Assembly: GCA_035455245.1 (NCBI GenBank)
Contig: DATIFN010000038.1
Coordinates: 1-51,989 of the forward strand
Reading direction: 5' to 3'
DNA length: 51,989 nt
Origin: UBA8516 sp035455245
GTDB lineage: Archaea; Thermoproteota; Nitrososphaeria; Nitrososphaerales; Nitrosopumilaceae
This document shows positions 8,596 to 16,136 of this stretch, in pieces. Every line of letters begins with the position of its first letter. The stretch's first letter is position 1. The notes beneath the pieces were generated by a model that was not told the DNA's origin, made no database searches, and saw only the letters and a program-made list of their open reading frames with translations. The position numbers were made by a program, and so were the translations under genes.

Positions 8596-9591
8596 TTATA
8601 GCCAATGAGGGATTTGCAAAAAACCCTCAATGCTTTCGTTTTTTAATAATTTTAAAAGTGCATTTGCCTGTGGAGTGGAAAGCACTGGTTTGTGAAAATG
8701 ATTATCCGTGGATATCCTAGGACATGCAACTTGAATGAAAGCATCTATTCCGTTTAGATTGCCAAGCCTATCATCTGTTATCTCAGTCAAAGCAAAAAGC
8801 TGAACCTTTTTTCCTGCTTCCTCAAGCTCCTTTTTGAATTTTAGGGCTGTAGTTTTTGAAAACTGTCCCTCTTTTAGACCCACTATAACTCCAAAGGTTT
8901 CAGCTTCTACTGCTTTGTACACCGCAAGAATTGCTTTTTTTTGCAGTTTTTGAGCAAACTCTGTAATTTCTCTAATTTCCTCAAAATAGGGATCAAGAAT
9001 GTATGTTGGTTTTCCTGTTGAAAGAGCAATTCCGGATGCATGGAATGCACTTTGGCCTAAAAATACATTAGCATCCACACTTTCTTTTGTTTCTGTTATG
9101 GGATAAAATTCACAACCAAAAACTTGTCCGTCGTTTAGCTGACCTTTTCCTTTTCCAATTTTTACTTTAACACCACCGTCTTCTAGGATTTTTTTCACGC
9201 TTTCTATTTGGTGAAGATGTTGACTATCAGTTACCAGCGAAATAGTTTTTCCTGCGATCTCAGTAGCACATTTTGCTGCCACTTTGTCAAAGGAAATGTC
9301 ATCAAATGCATCAATAAGAATAATATTTTCACCAAATGTAGTGTCATTTATCGTGTGTCCTATGTGAAAAAGTATTTCAGCACCTAATACTTTGGCACCA
9401 TTTGTATTCATATCACATGTACCAAAACATGTATCTGCAAGAACATAGGCAGGGATTCCAAACCTTTCCATTATTTTTGATGCGGTTTCTTGGACTTTTG
9501 GAAGGATTCCATCTGGTCCGTTTAAGGCAACAGAAAAAGGTTTTCTGTTTTGGATCTCATCAAAAATTCTCTTTTCATCTATCACGATCAT
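8596..9591 (-). CDS. dph2: Diphthamide synthase Dph2 (archaeal homodimer type)
   Basis: A radical enzyme that transfers the 3-amino-3-carboxypropyl group of SAM to the His of elongation factor 2, the first step of diphthamide synthesis. It has 331 residues in three repeated Rossmann-like parts. Each supplies a Cys for the 4Fe-4S cluster: C59 in DTCFGTCD, C160 in VFGCEF and C290 in VACPRIS. The start is the ATG at 9591. It heads the minus-strand run with csl4 and pheA and is divergent from the small Lrp-like gene at 9676. Confidence 0.93.
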   Translation of the reverse strand: MIVIDEKRIFDEIQNRKPFSVALNGPDGILPKVQETASKIMERFGIPAYVLADTCFGTCDMNTNGAKVLGAEILFHIGHTINDTTFGENIILIDAFDDISFDKVAAKCATEIAGKTISLVTDSQHLHQIESVKKILEDGGVKVKIGKGKGQLNDGQVFGCEFYPITETKESVDANVFLGQSAFHASGIALSTGKPTYILDPYFEEIREITEFAQKLQKKAILAVYKAVEAETFGVIVGLKEGQFSKTTALKFKKELEEAGKKVQLFALTEITDDRLGNLNGIDAFIQVACPRISTDNHFHKPVLSTPQANALLKLLKNESIEGFLQIPHWL

Positions 9592-9642
9592 TTGTTGTTT
9601 TTAAGTTCATTCATTTTTAATTTAAATCAAGCGAAGAGACGC

Positions 9643-9651
9643 AATATTTAA
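9643..9651 (+). promoter_or_regulatory. TATA-like box upstream of the Lrp-RAM/tiaS pair
   Basis: The AT-only stretch AATATTTAATA lies about 25-33 bp before the ATG at 9676. That fits an archaeal TATA box driving a short-leader or leaderless transcript through the RAM-domain gene and tiaS. The call rests on position and composition only. Confidence 0.4.
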
Positions 9652-9675
9652 TATCATTTGATCTAACACCAAGGC

Positions 9676-9912
9676 ATGGCAATTGCATTCGTTCTCATAA
9701 ATGCAGAACTGGGTGCAGAAAATGAGCTAGTAAACCAATTGAAGGCTATTGAAAATGTGAAATATGTCTACGTCCTGTATGGTGCCTATGATTTAGTGGT
9801 AAAAATTGAAGCCCCTGATAATGCGACACTTAAAAAAACCATATCAAACAACCTAAGGCAACTCAAAAATGTGCGTTCTACACTTACCATGACTGTAATT
9901 GATGAAAACTAG
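9676..9912 (+). CDS. Stand-alone Lrp/AsnC ligand-binding (RAM) domain protein
   Basis: A 78-residue protein that is all RAM domain: a beta-alpha-beta-beta-alpha-beta pattern (FVLINAELGAENELVNQL...VKYVYVLYGAYDLVVKIEA...VRSTLTMTVI) without the N-terminal helix-turn-helix of Lrp regulators. Stand-alone RAM proteins form dimers or octamers, bind small ligands such as amino acids, and may join Lrp partners or act as enzyme-associated sensors. The stop overlaps the start region of tiaS by about 11 bp, so the two are likely co-translated. Its ligand is unknown. Thaumarchaeal genomes usually carry several such genes. Confidence 0.85.
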   Translation: MAIAFVLINAELGAENELVNQLKAIENVKYVYVLYGAYDLVVKIEAPDNATLKKTISNNLRQLKNVRSTLTMTVIDEN

Positions 9913-11272
9913 TTCAGTACTTCATATCGGCTTTGACGACACGGATTCGAGGAATGGGATGTGTACGACATTTCTTGCGTACAAAATTGTAGAATATCTA
10001 AAAAAAGAGCACGTAAAATTTTTGGATTATCCATACCTTATCAGGTTTAATCCAAACATACCTTGGAAAACCCGTGGTAATGGTGCAGTTGCCATAAAAA
10101 TTAAAACTGAAAAACCTCAAACCATTAAAAAAAACATAACTGAATTCGTCCAAAAATATTCTTCAATAACAGAAGGTGCAAATCCAGGCCTTGTTTTTTA
10201 TCAACAAGAAAAAATTCCAGAACATTTCTCTAAATTTGGCCAGCTTGCACTATGTCAGCTAATCAATAGGGACAAGGCAAAAAAATTTGCTTTAGAAAAT
10301 GGGGTTGAATCATTTTATCTTGGGAATGGGCAAGGCTTGGTAGGAGCGATAGGAGCAATAGGATATTCTTTTGACGATCACACATTTGAATTCATCAGCT
10401 ACAGAGACGAATCAAATTTTGGTAAAAAACGAGAGATCATTAAAGATAGTGTAAGGAAAATGCAAAATCTAACACGCCCAAGAACTTTTAACAGCTTTGA
10501 TGAGGAAAAAAATCGAGTCTTAATTGCTCCTCATGGACCTGACCCTGTACTTTTTGGTGTTCGCGGAGAAGATATTCATTCTGTTCTAAAAGGAGCATCA
10601 TTGGTGAGATCCCCTGAAAAGTTTGCCGGTTATATGGTATTCAGATCAAATCAGGGTACTGGAGCCCACCTAAAAAACGAACTTGATATATCAAATTTGA
10701 AACCCTTCTCATCCGGTACTGTTATTGGAAAGATCTTTGAAACACCAAAAATTGAGATTGGTGGTCACGTTATTTTTTCCATAACTAAAGATGGCCAACA
10801 AATCCAATGTATTGTATACAAACCCACAGGCATGACACAGATTGCATCTAAACTCCTCAAGGGTGATCTGGTAAAGATAGGCGGTGGTATAAGAAAAGCA
10901 TCAAAAAATCACAAAAGAATTCTTAATGTAGAATTGTTAGAAGTTTTGGAATTGGAAAGAAATCTAAAAAATGTAAATCCTCTTTGTCATGACTGTAATA
11001 AAAGAATGAAGTCCAAAGGCAAAAACCAGGGATTTGAATGTATTAAATGCGGTAATACCTCTAAACATAAATTGCTTGAAGAAATTCCAAGAGAAATAAA
11101 AATACGACTCTACGTGCCAATCACTTCTGCACATAGACATTTGACACGACCTTTACAAAGAATCGGGAAATCAAATAAAAAAATTGCATTTTACGATTCA
11201 AAAAAATGGTTCCATGTTTCTAAATCCATAAAAAATCACCATCCTGAAATTAAAATTAAATCAAGAAACTAA
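9902..11272 (+). CDS. tiaS: tRNA(Ile2) 2-agmatinylcytidine synthetase TiaS
   Basis: TiaS attaches agmatine to C34 of tRNA-Ile(CAU) so that it reads AUA; the family is archaeal. About 456 residues. The start is ATG at 9902 (a TTG lies just before it at 9899). N-terminal HIGFDDTDSRNGMCT is the ATP-binding signature. Middle regions include KTRGNGAVAI and a long FLD-like part. An OB-fold follows at ~270-345 (GTVIGKIFETPKI...GDLVKIGGGI), and the C-terminal zinc ribbon uses CHDC...CIKCG. A tRNA gene with anticodon CAT lies just downstream on the opposite strand, but its features are those of the initiator, not Ile2. Confidence 0.93.
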   Translation: MKTSSVLHIGFDDTDSRNGMCTTFLAYKIVEYLKKEHVKFLDYPYLIRFNPNIPWKTRGNGAVAIKIKTEKPQTIKKNITEFVQKYSSITEGANPGLVFYQQEKIPEHFSKFGQLALCQLINRDKAKKFALENGVESFYLGNGQGLVGAIGAIGYSFDDHTFEFISYRDESNFGKKREIIKDSVRKMQNLTRPRTFNSFDEEKNRVLIAPHGPDPVLFGVRGEDIHSVLKGASLVRSPEKFAGYMVFRSNQGTGAHLKNELDISNLKPFSSGTVIGKIFETPKIEIGGHVIFSITKDGQQIQCIVYKPTGMTQIASKLLKGDLVKIGGGIRKASKNHKRILNVELLEVLELERNLKNVNPLCHDCNKRMKSKGKNQGFECIKCGNTSKHKLLEEIPREIKIRLYVPITSAHRHLTRPLQRIGKSNKKIAFYDSKKWFHVSKSIKNHHPEIKIKSRN

Positions 11273-11333
11273 ATCTCAGCATAAACGATGAACGGAATAG
11301 CGGGGAGTAGATTTGAACTACTGATTTGCGGGT

Positions 11334-11350
11334 ATCTCATCAGTATTGAT
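11334..11350 (-). other. Canonical tRNA intron at 37/38 with bulge-helix-bulge
   Basis: This 17-nt insert lies after A37. It forms a textbook BHB. Exon CTCA (32-35) pairs with intron TGAG, giving the four-base central helix. Three-base bulges TA^A and AT^A hold the two cuts. Inside, TCA pairs with TGA over an ATAC loop, and outside stands the GC-rich anticodon stem. This is the substrate form for the archaeal splicing endonuclease EndA. Confidence 0.9.
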
Positions 11351-11370
11351 TATGAGCCCGCCGGGATGAC

Positions 11371-11387
11371 TTTGCCCAAAGTAGTGT
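11371..11387 (-). other. Non-canonical 17-nt tRNA intron in the D loop
   Basis: The insert lies between G18 and G19 of the D loop. Removing it restores the invariant GG and the loop AGCCAGGTCA. A relaxed BHB can be drawn: exon GCC with intron GGC (fourth pair mismatched A-A), bulges AG^A and AA^G, and a two-pair inner helix. The boundaries are set by the need to regenerate G18G19. The structure is weaker than that of the anticodon-loop intron. Confidence 0.75.
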
Positions 11388-11428
11388 CTGGCTTCCCCAC
11401 CCCGCTAACTGAAAAGAAGTTTGTGGGT

Positions 11429-11437
11429 GATATATAC
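11429..11437 (-). promoter_or_regulatory. TATA box of the initiator tRNA gene
   Basis: On the minus strand GTATATATC lies 23-31 bp upstream of the first tRNA nucleotide. That is the expected place for an archaeal TATA box feeding a tRNA promoter. Confidence 0.65.
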
Positions 11438-11488
11438 GCTTTATCAAATTTTGGAAATAATTAATAGGATTCACAAGATGTCAAAATT

Positions 11489-12580
11489 GTGAATAAAAAA
11501 ATAAGAATCATAGGAATTATTGGAGCAGTTATTGCTTCTATCATAATTTTGAGTTCTCCATCAAATCCAATCGTTATACCGGGGCCATCAACCAATTCAA
11601 CAGGAACAAAATCTGTAGAAATACTTGCAACAAATCTCCAGAAACCTTGGGCCATGGATTTTGCAGATGATCGAATTTTTTTTACAGAAAAAGTTGGCCG
11701 AATAAGAGTAATTGATTCTGGTAGGTTGATTGAGGATCCGTTAGCAAATTTACATGTAGAAGATGTCACTGATGGTGGGTTACTGGGACTTGTTTTACAT
11801 CCTGATTTTGAAAATAATCACTATCTCTATGTTTTTTACACGTATGCAGAAGGCAACAAACTCTGGAATAAGGTTATCAGAATCACAGAATCGGAAAACA
11901 AACTTACTGACGCTATAGTGATTTTAGATAAAATTCCAGGAGCAGAATTTGATAATGGTGGTGTAATAAAATTTGGTCCTGATGGAAAACTGTATGTAGC
12001 TACTGGTGATGCTACAGATGAAAACGCAGCACAAGATCTAGATTCACTTTCAGGAAAAATCCTAAGACTAAATGATGATGGCACAACACCATCTGATAAT
12101 CCATTTCATAATCTAATATTCTCATACGGACACAAAAATCCTCAAGGATTGGCGTGGGATAAATCAGGAAACCTATATGAAACAGAACATGGTCCAACCA
12201 AAAATGATGAAATAAATCTTATAAAATCTGGTCAGAACTTTGGTTGGCCCGATCAGGAGTGCTCCGGTGATAAAAATTTTGTAGACCCCTTGGTATGTTA
12301 TAATCCAAGTTTAGAGCCTGCTGGTATAGTGTTTTATTCCTCAAACAAACTTGATCTGGGAAATGACTTAATTCTAGCAACCTTACGTGGAACTAATTTG
12401 TACGAGTTATCAATAGAAAATGGCATTATCACTGAGCAAAAAAGCATATTGGGTGGAGTTGGAAGAATAAGAGATGTAAATGAAGGACCAGATGGATATC
12501 TTTACCTATTTACTGGAAATACCGACGAAAGGGGATTTCCAGATAAAACCGACGACAAACTTATCAGGATAGTAAAATAA
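11489..12580 (+). CDS. PQQ-type soluble sugar dehydrogenase (GSDH fold), membrane-anchored
   Basis: A six-bladed propeller of the glucose/sorbosone dehydrogenase family, 363 residues, GTG start. The N-terminal hydrophobic segment (~6-24) is a signal or anchor; the rest lies outside the membrane. Family marks: KPWAMDFADD, GLLGLVLHPDF, FGPDGKLYVATGDA, YGHKNPQGLAWD, NEGPDGYLYLFTGN. At the place where family members usually have His before the Asn-Gly-Gly/Gly-Gly turn (the general base of the soluble glucose dehydrogenase), this protein has EFDNGG, so Asp replaces it. It may therefore be a modified dehydrogenase or a binding protein. A longer paralogue at 30827-32971 keeps HNGG. Confidence 0.82.
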   Translation: MNKKIRIIGIIGAVIASIIILSSPSNPIVIPGPSTNSTGTKSVEILATNLQKPWAMDFADDRIFFTEKVGRIRVIDSGRLIEDPLANLHVEDVTDGGLLGLVLHPDFENNHYLYVFYTYAEGNKLWNKVIRITESENKLTDAIVILDKIPGAEFDNGGVIKFGPDGKLYVATGDATDENAAQDLDSLSGKILRLNDDGTTPSDNPFHNLIFSYGHKNPQGLAWDKSGNLYETEHGPTKNDEINLIKSGQNFGWPDQECSGDKNFVDPLVCYNPSLEPAGIVFYSSNKLDLGNDLILATLRGTNLYELSIENGIITEQKSILGGVGRIRDVNEGPDGYLYLFTGNTDERGFPDKTDDKLIRIVK

Positions 12581-12581
12581 A

Positions 12582-13835
12582 TTGGCAAATTCAACAATCC
12601 CTAAGTTTTATGAAAAAAATAAAAAGGAAAGGATAAAAATAATAGCAAAATTTTGTGGTCTCTCAAAAAAAGATATTGAAGTTCTTCAAAATGAAGGTGG
12701 GATTTCATTTGACGAAGCAGACAGGATGATTGAAAACGCTATTGGAACAGTATCATTTCCTCTTGGAATAGCTACAAGTTTTAGGATAAATAAAAAAGAC
12801 TATCTTGTACCAATGGTAATAGAAGAACCGTCAGTAATTGCTGCTGCCTCAAAGGCTGCAAAGATAGCAAGAAACCATGGTGGTTTCATCATGAAAGCCG
12901 ATGAATCATACAGTATTGGTCAGGTCCAAGTAGTAGATGTCAAAGCAGAATCAGCAATTCCCAAAATCATGAAATCTTCAAAAGAAATTCTGAAGCTTGC
13001 AAATTCGAAAAGCAGGACACTTTCCAAAATGGGAAAAGGTGCAAAACAGGTCTCCTGCAAGGTACTCAAAACTAGATCGGGCTCTATGTTGATTGTTGAA
13101 CTTTTGATTGATGTTGGTGATGCAATGGGTGCCAACGTAACAAATACCATGTGTGAAGGTGTTGCGCCACTAATTGAACAATTGACAGGTGGAAGAGTGG
13201 TACTACGGATACTTTCAAACTATTCAACAAAAAGGCTGGTAAGAGGTACCGCCGTTTTTGATAAAAACGAAGTAGGTGGGCAAAAAATAGTTGATAATAT
13301 CGTGTTAGCATACCAATTTGCAGCAAATGATCCATACAGGGCTGTAACTCATAACAAAGGGATAATGAACGGAATAATTGCAGTTGCAAATGCAACTGGG
13401 CAGGACACAAGAGCAATTGAGGCCGCTGCTCATGCATACGCCGCAAGAACCGGAAGATATGATTCACTTACGGAATGGAAAAAAGACAAGAAGGGAAACC
13501 TGGTCGGCAAAATTGAATTACCGCTGTCTGTTGGAACCGTGGGCGGTATTGTAAATGTACACCCCATGATCAAAATCTGTGCAAAAATTCTTGGAGTGAA
13601 ATCTGCAAAAGAGCTTGCATGTGTAATCGCAGCAGCAGGTCTTGCCCAGAACTTTAGCGCAATACGAGCCCTTGCTTCTGAAGGAATACAAAAAGGACAC
13701 ATGAGACTTCATTCAAGAAACATTGCTGCAGCAGCAGGAATCAAATCAGATAAGATAGATGAGGTAACAAGGAGAATGATAAAAGAAGAAAACATCTCCG
13801 TACATCGCGCAAAAGAAATACTCAAAGAACTTTAG
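12582..13835 (+). CDS. hmgA: HMG-CoA reductase, class II type
   Basis: Reduces HMG-CoA to mevalonate, the entry to archaeal isoprenoid lipids. It has 417 residues; TTG start one base after the preceding stop. Residues align with Pseudomonas mevalonii class II enzyme at a constant offset: E82 (IEEPS), K259 (HNKG), D275 (TGQDTRA) and H373 (QKGHMRLHSRN). DAMGANVTNT is also present. The class I ENVIGYMPLPVG motif is not seen. Class II enzymes include the bacterial catabolic form and those of some archaea, so past transfer is possible. As the only reductase visible here, it is probably biosynthetic. Confidence 0.93.
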   Translation: MANSTIPKFYEKNKKERIKIIAKFCGLSKKDIEVLQNEGGISFDEADRMIENAIGTVSFPLGIATSFRINKKDYLVPMVIEEPSVIAAASKAAKIARNHGGFIMKADESYSIGQVQVVDVKAESAIPKIMKSSKEILKLANSKSRTLSKMGKGAKQVSCKVLKTRSGSMLIVELLIDVGDAMGANVTNTMCEGVAPLIEQLTGGRVVLRILSNYSTKRLVRGTAVFDKNEVGGQKIVDNIVLAYQFAANDPYRAVTHNKGIMNGIIAVANATGQDTRAIEAAAHAYAARTGRYDSLTEWKKDKKGNLVGKIELPLSVGTVGGIVNVHPMIKICAKILGVKSAKELACVIAAAGLAQNFSAIRALASEGIQKGHMRLHSRNIAAAAGIKSDKIDEVTRRMIKEENISVHRAKEILKEL

Positions 13836-13842
13836 CGCCCAA

Positions 13843-13854
13843 GATATATATCTA
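13843..13854 (+). promoter_or_regulatory. TATA box of the histidine operon
   Basis: GATATATATCTA lies 22-33 bp before the TTG start of hisG, in the only gap ahead of nine tightly packed his genes. Spacing suggests a short-leader or leaderless transcript. Confidence 0.6.
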
Positions 13855-13875
13855 AAAACCCTTGCTAGGACTACG

Positions 13876-14853
13876 TTGACCCTAGTTAAATTTGCAATCC
13901 CCAAAGGCAGTATTGAAGAAGCTACCTTCAAGGTTTTAGAAAGATCTTGGACAAAAGTAAAACGAAGAGATAGGACATATCGTGTAACTTTAGATGATCC
14001 ACAAATTATGGTAAAGATGCTAAGACCACAAGAAATCCCAAACCTTGTCTTTGATGGACTGTATGATGTTGGTATAACAGGTAAAGATTGGGTGCAAGAA
14101 ACAAATGCAGATGTACAAACCCTTTTGGACTTGGAATATGGAAAAATAAAACTTGTAATTGCAATACCTGACTCTTATAATTTTAAATCACTTGACCAAA
14201 TGATTGGTGTATACGCAAAAAAGAAAAAGATACTTAGAATTTCTTCTGAGTATCTTACCACTGCTGCAAAATTCATAAAACAATCTAAAAGTTACAAAAA
14301 ACTTTATGGTTCAAAAGATCCACTTATCATAACTCCATGGTTACGAATTGGTTCAAACAAGAACGTGCAAATTCACTTGTCATTTGGAGCAACAGAAGCA
14401 AAACCCCCTGATGATGTAGATGCAATAATGGATGTAACAGAAACAGGAACTACACTTACACAAAATCAATTAAAGATAGTGGACACTGTATTGGAATCAA
14501 GCGCCATTCTAATAGCAAACAAATCGTCGTTGCAAGATAAGACCAAAAGAGAAAAAATCTACGATATTGTCACTATGTTGCGTGGTGCAGTAGAAGGAAA
14601 AGAACATCTACACATATTTCTAAACGTACAAGAAAAGAATCTGGATAAATTGCTAAAAGAACTACCATCCCTTAAACGACCCACTATTAGTCCTCTTAGT
14701 GAGAAGGAGTGGTTTGGAATAAACACAATAATCCCAAAATCTGAATTTCACAAACTTGTTCCAAAACTTCGAAAGATAGCACAGGGATTAGTGGTACACG
14801 AGCCAAAGCAAATACTGGCACTAGAGGAGATAAAACGAGATGAGGAAAATTGA
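13876..14853 (+). CDS. hisG: ATP phosphoribosyltransferase (long form)
   Basis: First step of histidine synthesis, condensing ATP and PRPP. It has 325 residues with a TTG start. It opens VKFAIPKGSIEEATFKVLE. The two type-2 periplasmic-binding-like lobes include DVGITGKDWV and the PRPP-binding segment DAIMDVTETGTTL. The C-terminal ~75 residues (EGKEHLHIFLNV onwards) form an ACT-like regulatory domain, so histidine feedback inhibition without HisZ is expected. It overlaps hisD by ATGA. Confidence 0.93.
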   Translation: MTLVKFAIPKGSIEEATFKVLERSWTKVKRRDRTYRVTLDDPQIMVKMLRPQEIPNLVFDGLYDVGITGKDWVQETNADVQTLLDLEYGKIKLVIAIPDSYNFKSLDQMIGVYAKKKKILRISSEYLTTAAKFIKQSKSYKKLYGSKDPLIITPWLRIGSNKNVQIHLSFGATEAKPPDDVDAIMDVTETGTTLTQNQLKIVDTVLESSAILIANKSSLQDKTKREKIYDIVTMLRGAVEGKEHLHIFLNVQEKNLDKLLKELPSLKRPTISPLSEKEWFGINTIIPKSEFHKLVPKLRKIAQGLVVHEPKQILALEEIKRDEEN

Positions 14854-16136
14854 TGAGAACCATCATAGTTCGGGACATCGATACTACTGTTGCAGAGATA
14901 CGACAACGACCTAAACCTACAAAGAAACAAAAGAAAATAGTAAGCGACATACTTGTTGATGTACAAAAAAATCCAGAAGATAGTACATTAATAAAATATG
15001 AAAAAAAAGATGGCAAGCTAAAAGTAAATCTTAAATCAATTAGAGTATCAAATTTTGAAATAAAGAATGCATACTCTAGGGTAACAAAAGATCAGATTAA
15101 TGCAATTAAGCTTGCAAAAAAAAGGTTGGAAAGAACAGAGCTTACCCTAAAAAATAAACTTGAGAAAATCACAATTCAAGCAGATGGAATAAAAATTACA
15201 AAGAGGTTTGTTCCAATTGAAAGTGTTGGCTGTTACATCCCTGGCGGCGAAGCCAGGTATCCAAGTACTGTAGTTATGTCAGTCGTTCCAGCAAAAGTTG
15301 CGGGTGTAAGAAAAATTGTTGCAATTTCACCACCTGATAAAAATGGTGATATAGATCCACTCACACTTGTTGCTGCTGATATCTGTGGTGTGAATGAGTT
15401 TTACAAGGCGGGTGTAGCAGGAATTGCCGCACTCGCATATGGAAGTAAATCTGTACCTAAAGTAGATAAAATAGTCGGACCTGGAGGATTGTACGTTACT
15501 ATTGCTAAATCACTTGTAAGCGAAACTGTCTCAATTGACATGGTAGCAGGTCCAACAGAACTTGCAATCATTGCAGATTCTTCTACAGATCCAAATCTTG
15601 TTGCTGTTGATCTAATATCTCAAGCCGAACACGGCCCTGCTTCAGTTTGTTGTTTGATAACGACTTCTACTAGATTAAAAAATCTAGTACTAGATTCATT
15701 ACAAAAACAAATTGGTAAAATTCAAAGGCAAGGATTTGTCAAGGCAAGTTTGGAAAACAATGGATTTATTGCAATTTGCAAGAACGAATCAGACGTTATA
15801 GAATTTGCAAACAGATTTGCACCAGAACACCTAGAAATAATCACAAAGAATCCACAACAAATAGCTCAAAAAATTACATCAGCGGGTCTTGTGCTTGTGG
15901 GAAAAGATACTCCCTCTTCAGCAAGCGATTATTTGTTAGGTTCAAATCACATTCTTCCCACAAATGGATTTGCAAGAACTAGGGGTTCCCTTGGAGTGCT
16001 AGACTTTCTGAAAATACAAAGTCAGGTAGAGACCTCAAGAACCGAGTTACAGAAAATCTCAAAATTCATGGAAGCTTTGACAAACGCAGAAGGATTACCA
16101 AACCACTACGAAGCAATAAGGACGAGATTAAAATGA
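14850..16136 (+). CDS. hisD: Histidinol dehydrogenase
   Basis: Catalyses the last two oxidations, histidinol to histidine, with NAD+ and a zinc ion. It has 428 residues, the usual length. Signatures: VGCYIPGGEARYPSTV, DMVAGPTELAIIAD, the zinc-site region ISQAEHGPAS (Gln and His ligands), and FAPEHLEI with the catalytic Glu-His. Its ATG overlaps the hisG stop, and its stop overlaps hisC, both as ATGA, so the three are translationally coupled. Confidence 0.95.
   Translation: MMRTIIVRDIDTTVAEIRQRPKPTKKQKKIVSDILVDVQKNPEDSTLIKYEKKDGKLKVNLKSIRVSNFEIKNAYSRVTKDQINAIKLAKKRLERTELTLKNKLEKITIQADGIKITKRFVPIESVGCYIPGGEARYPSTVVMSVVPAKVAGVRKIVAISPPDKNGDIDPLTLVAADICGVNEFYKAGVAGIAALAYGSKSVPKVDKIVGPGGLYVTIAKSLVSETVSIDMVAGPTELAIIADSSTDPNLVAVDLISQAEHGPASVCCLITTSTRLKNLVLDSLQKQIGKIQRQGFVKASLENNGFIAICKNESDVIEFANRFAPEHLEIITKNPQQIAQKITSAGLVLVGKDTPSSASDYLLGSNHILPTNGFARTRGSLGVLDFLKIQSQVETSRTELQKISKFMEALTNAEGLPNHYEAIRTRLK

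Larger units (their letters stand above)
11298..11406 (-). tRNA. Initiator tRNA-Met (CAT) precursor with two introns
   Basis: The 109-nt precursor folds as a tRNA on the minus strand. The acceptor stem is AGCGGGG/CCCCGCT with discriminator A and no encoded CCA. D stem GGGA/TCCC, anticodon stem GCGGG/CCCGC with anticodon CAT, variable loop AAATC, and T arm AGTAG-TTCAAAT-CTACT follow. A1:U72 and three stacked G:C pairs (29-31/39-41) are hallmarks of archaeal initiator tRNA. Removing 17 nt from the D loop and 17 nt after position 37 leaves a standard 75-nt tRNA whose D loop reads AGCCAGGTCA. Without those removals the D and anticodon loops are impossible lengths. Confidence 0.92.

Noticed and set aside
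11298..11406. tRNA-Ile2 (CAT), the substrate of the neighbouring TiaS
   Set aside because: The anticodon fits, but A1:U72 and the three stacked G:C pairs in the anticodon stem are features of the initiator. Adjacency to tiaS is more likely coincidence.
13084..13702. Long minus-strand frames inside hmgA
   Set aside because: They are antisense shadows of a fully conserved reductase and have no recognisable domain.
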